From Dehalococcoidia bacterium UBA2158 (GTDB lineage Bacteria; Chloroflexota; Dehalococcoidia; Lucifugimonadales; UBA3495), in assembly GCA_002328185.1 (NCBI GenBank), contig DCWQ01000072.1, positions 1,995 to 7,958 of the forward strand: DNA of 5,964 bases. Direction: 5' to 3'. Within the stretch, counting starts at the first letter, position 1. Each line of letters starts with the position of its first letter. Below the pieces are notes generated by a model, which was given only the letters and a program-made list of their open reading frames with translations, made no database searches and had not been told where the DNA came from. The position numbers and the translations under genes are program-made. Shown here one piece after another: positions 5,616 to 5,964 of the stretch.

Positions 5616-5644
5616 ATTATAGGCGTGCCCAAATATGGCGTCAA
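5616..5644 (-). promoter_or_regulatory. rpmH operon promoter (sigma70-type)
   Basis: TTGACG (5639-5644), a spacer of exactly 17 nt, then TATAAT (5616-5621). The -10 is perfect and the -35 matches 5 of 6 bases, making it the best promoter in the window. The predicted transcription start is near 5609, giving an rpmH leader of about 18 nt. It lies 34 bp beyond the stop codon of the upstream gene and probably drives rpmH through jag. Confidence 0.75.
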
Positions 5645-5678
5645 GGATACGCCTTGCTGGGTCTGGCCTATCTGTCCT

Positions 5679-5964
5679 CTACGCGCCGGCGCCCTGGTCC
5701 GAGTTTGCGCCGGCCGGACGGGCGAATGCCAGCCGGTAATTAGGCGCCCACATATCGTCGAAACCTTCTAGACCCAGCTCTCGGCGTCTCTCGTTGCTCC
5801 AAAGGCAGATGGCGTTCCGGCGGCCGTGGTTGCCTATCCAGGGATCATGGAGAAATGCCACTGGCGTTTCGAGCTTCACCTCCGGATATTCGATGCCAAA
5901 GTAGAGGGCGTCCTCGTAGTAGGGACGCTCCAAACCCTGCTTGGCAGCCTCGGCGGTTGCCTCT
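5679..5964 (-). CDS. Unidentified protein, C-terminal fragment
   Basis: The frame is open from the right edge to a TAG at 5679, giving at least 95 residues. The TTG at 5931-5933 is an internal Leu, not a start, because the frame stays open beyond it (EATAEAAKQGLERPYYEDAL). I do not recognise the family. Visible features are an aromatic- and Pro-containing segment (YFGIEYPEVKLETPVAFLHD, then PWIGNHGRRNAICLWSNERR), a helix-like ELGLEGFDDMW, and APNYRLAFARP before a short Gly/Ala-rich tail. It has no membrane segment. It points the same way as rpmH but sits upstream of the rpmH promoter, so it is probably a separate transcription unit. dnaA, the frequent neighbour of rpmH, does not fit this sequence. 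Confidence 0.6.
   Translation of the reverse strand, partial: EATAEAAKQGLERPYYEDALYFGIEYPEVKLETPVAFLHDPWIGNHGRRNAICLWSNERRRELGLEGFDDMWAPNYRLAFARPAGANSDQGAGA

Noticed and set aside
5679..5933. The 84-codon ORF starting at TTG 5933 as a complete small gene
   Set aside because: The frame stays open from 5933 to the right edge, and no ribosome binding site precedes that TTG, so it is more likely the end of a longer gene.

Overview
The window is a compact bacterial chromosomal segment, and every gene I can support lies on the minus strand. Read in the direction of transcription (right to left) it holds: the C-terminus of an unidentified protein; the conserved ribosome/membrane-biogenesis cluster rpmH, rnpA, yidD, a BamB-like lipoprotein gene, yidC and jag; then purF and the first 140 bases of purM. 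rpmH (bases 5454-5591) and the purM start (bases 1-140) were read directly from the sequence; both use TTG starts. The likely host is a monoderm (Gram-positive-like) bacterium of moderately high G+C. The YidC is the short five-helix type, it is followed by a Jag (KhpB/EloR) protein, and PurF is the propeptide-bearing Fe-S type. The overall look suggests Chloroflexota (Dehalococcoidia/SAR202-like), but that is an inference from style and gene order, not a proof.

Right part (4732-5964): a near-consensus sigma70-type promoter (TTGACG-N17-TATAAT) drives rpmH with a leader of only about 18 nt. rnpA follows after 86 bp and yidD after another 21 bp. L34 builds the ribosome, RnpA is the protein subunit of RNase P, and YidD and YidC serve membrane protein insertion. 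No dnaA is visible next to rpmH.

Middle part (1952-4735): a PQQ-repeat beta-propeller lipoprotein overlaps the yidD stop codon (GTGA). yidC follows after 44 bp that contain a perfect hairpin. The 3' end of yidC overlaps the start of jag by 116 bp, and the very Arg-rich YidC tail is written in the +1 frame over the acidic Jag N-domain. The layout suggests one operon for membrane insertion and RNA-linked cell-envelope functions.

Left part (1-1951): a 208-bp spacer after jag contains two competing hairpins and a promoter whose -10 box ends 6 nt before the purF GTG codon, so purF appears to be transcribed without a leader. purF and purM encode steps 1 and 5 of de novo purine synthesis. The 148-bp spacer between them carries inverted repeats and a strong ribosome binding site for purM. 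No gene-free stretch exceeds 300 bp, and I saw no tRNA, rRNA, insertion sequence or CRISPR array.
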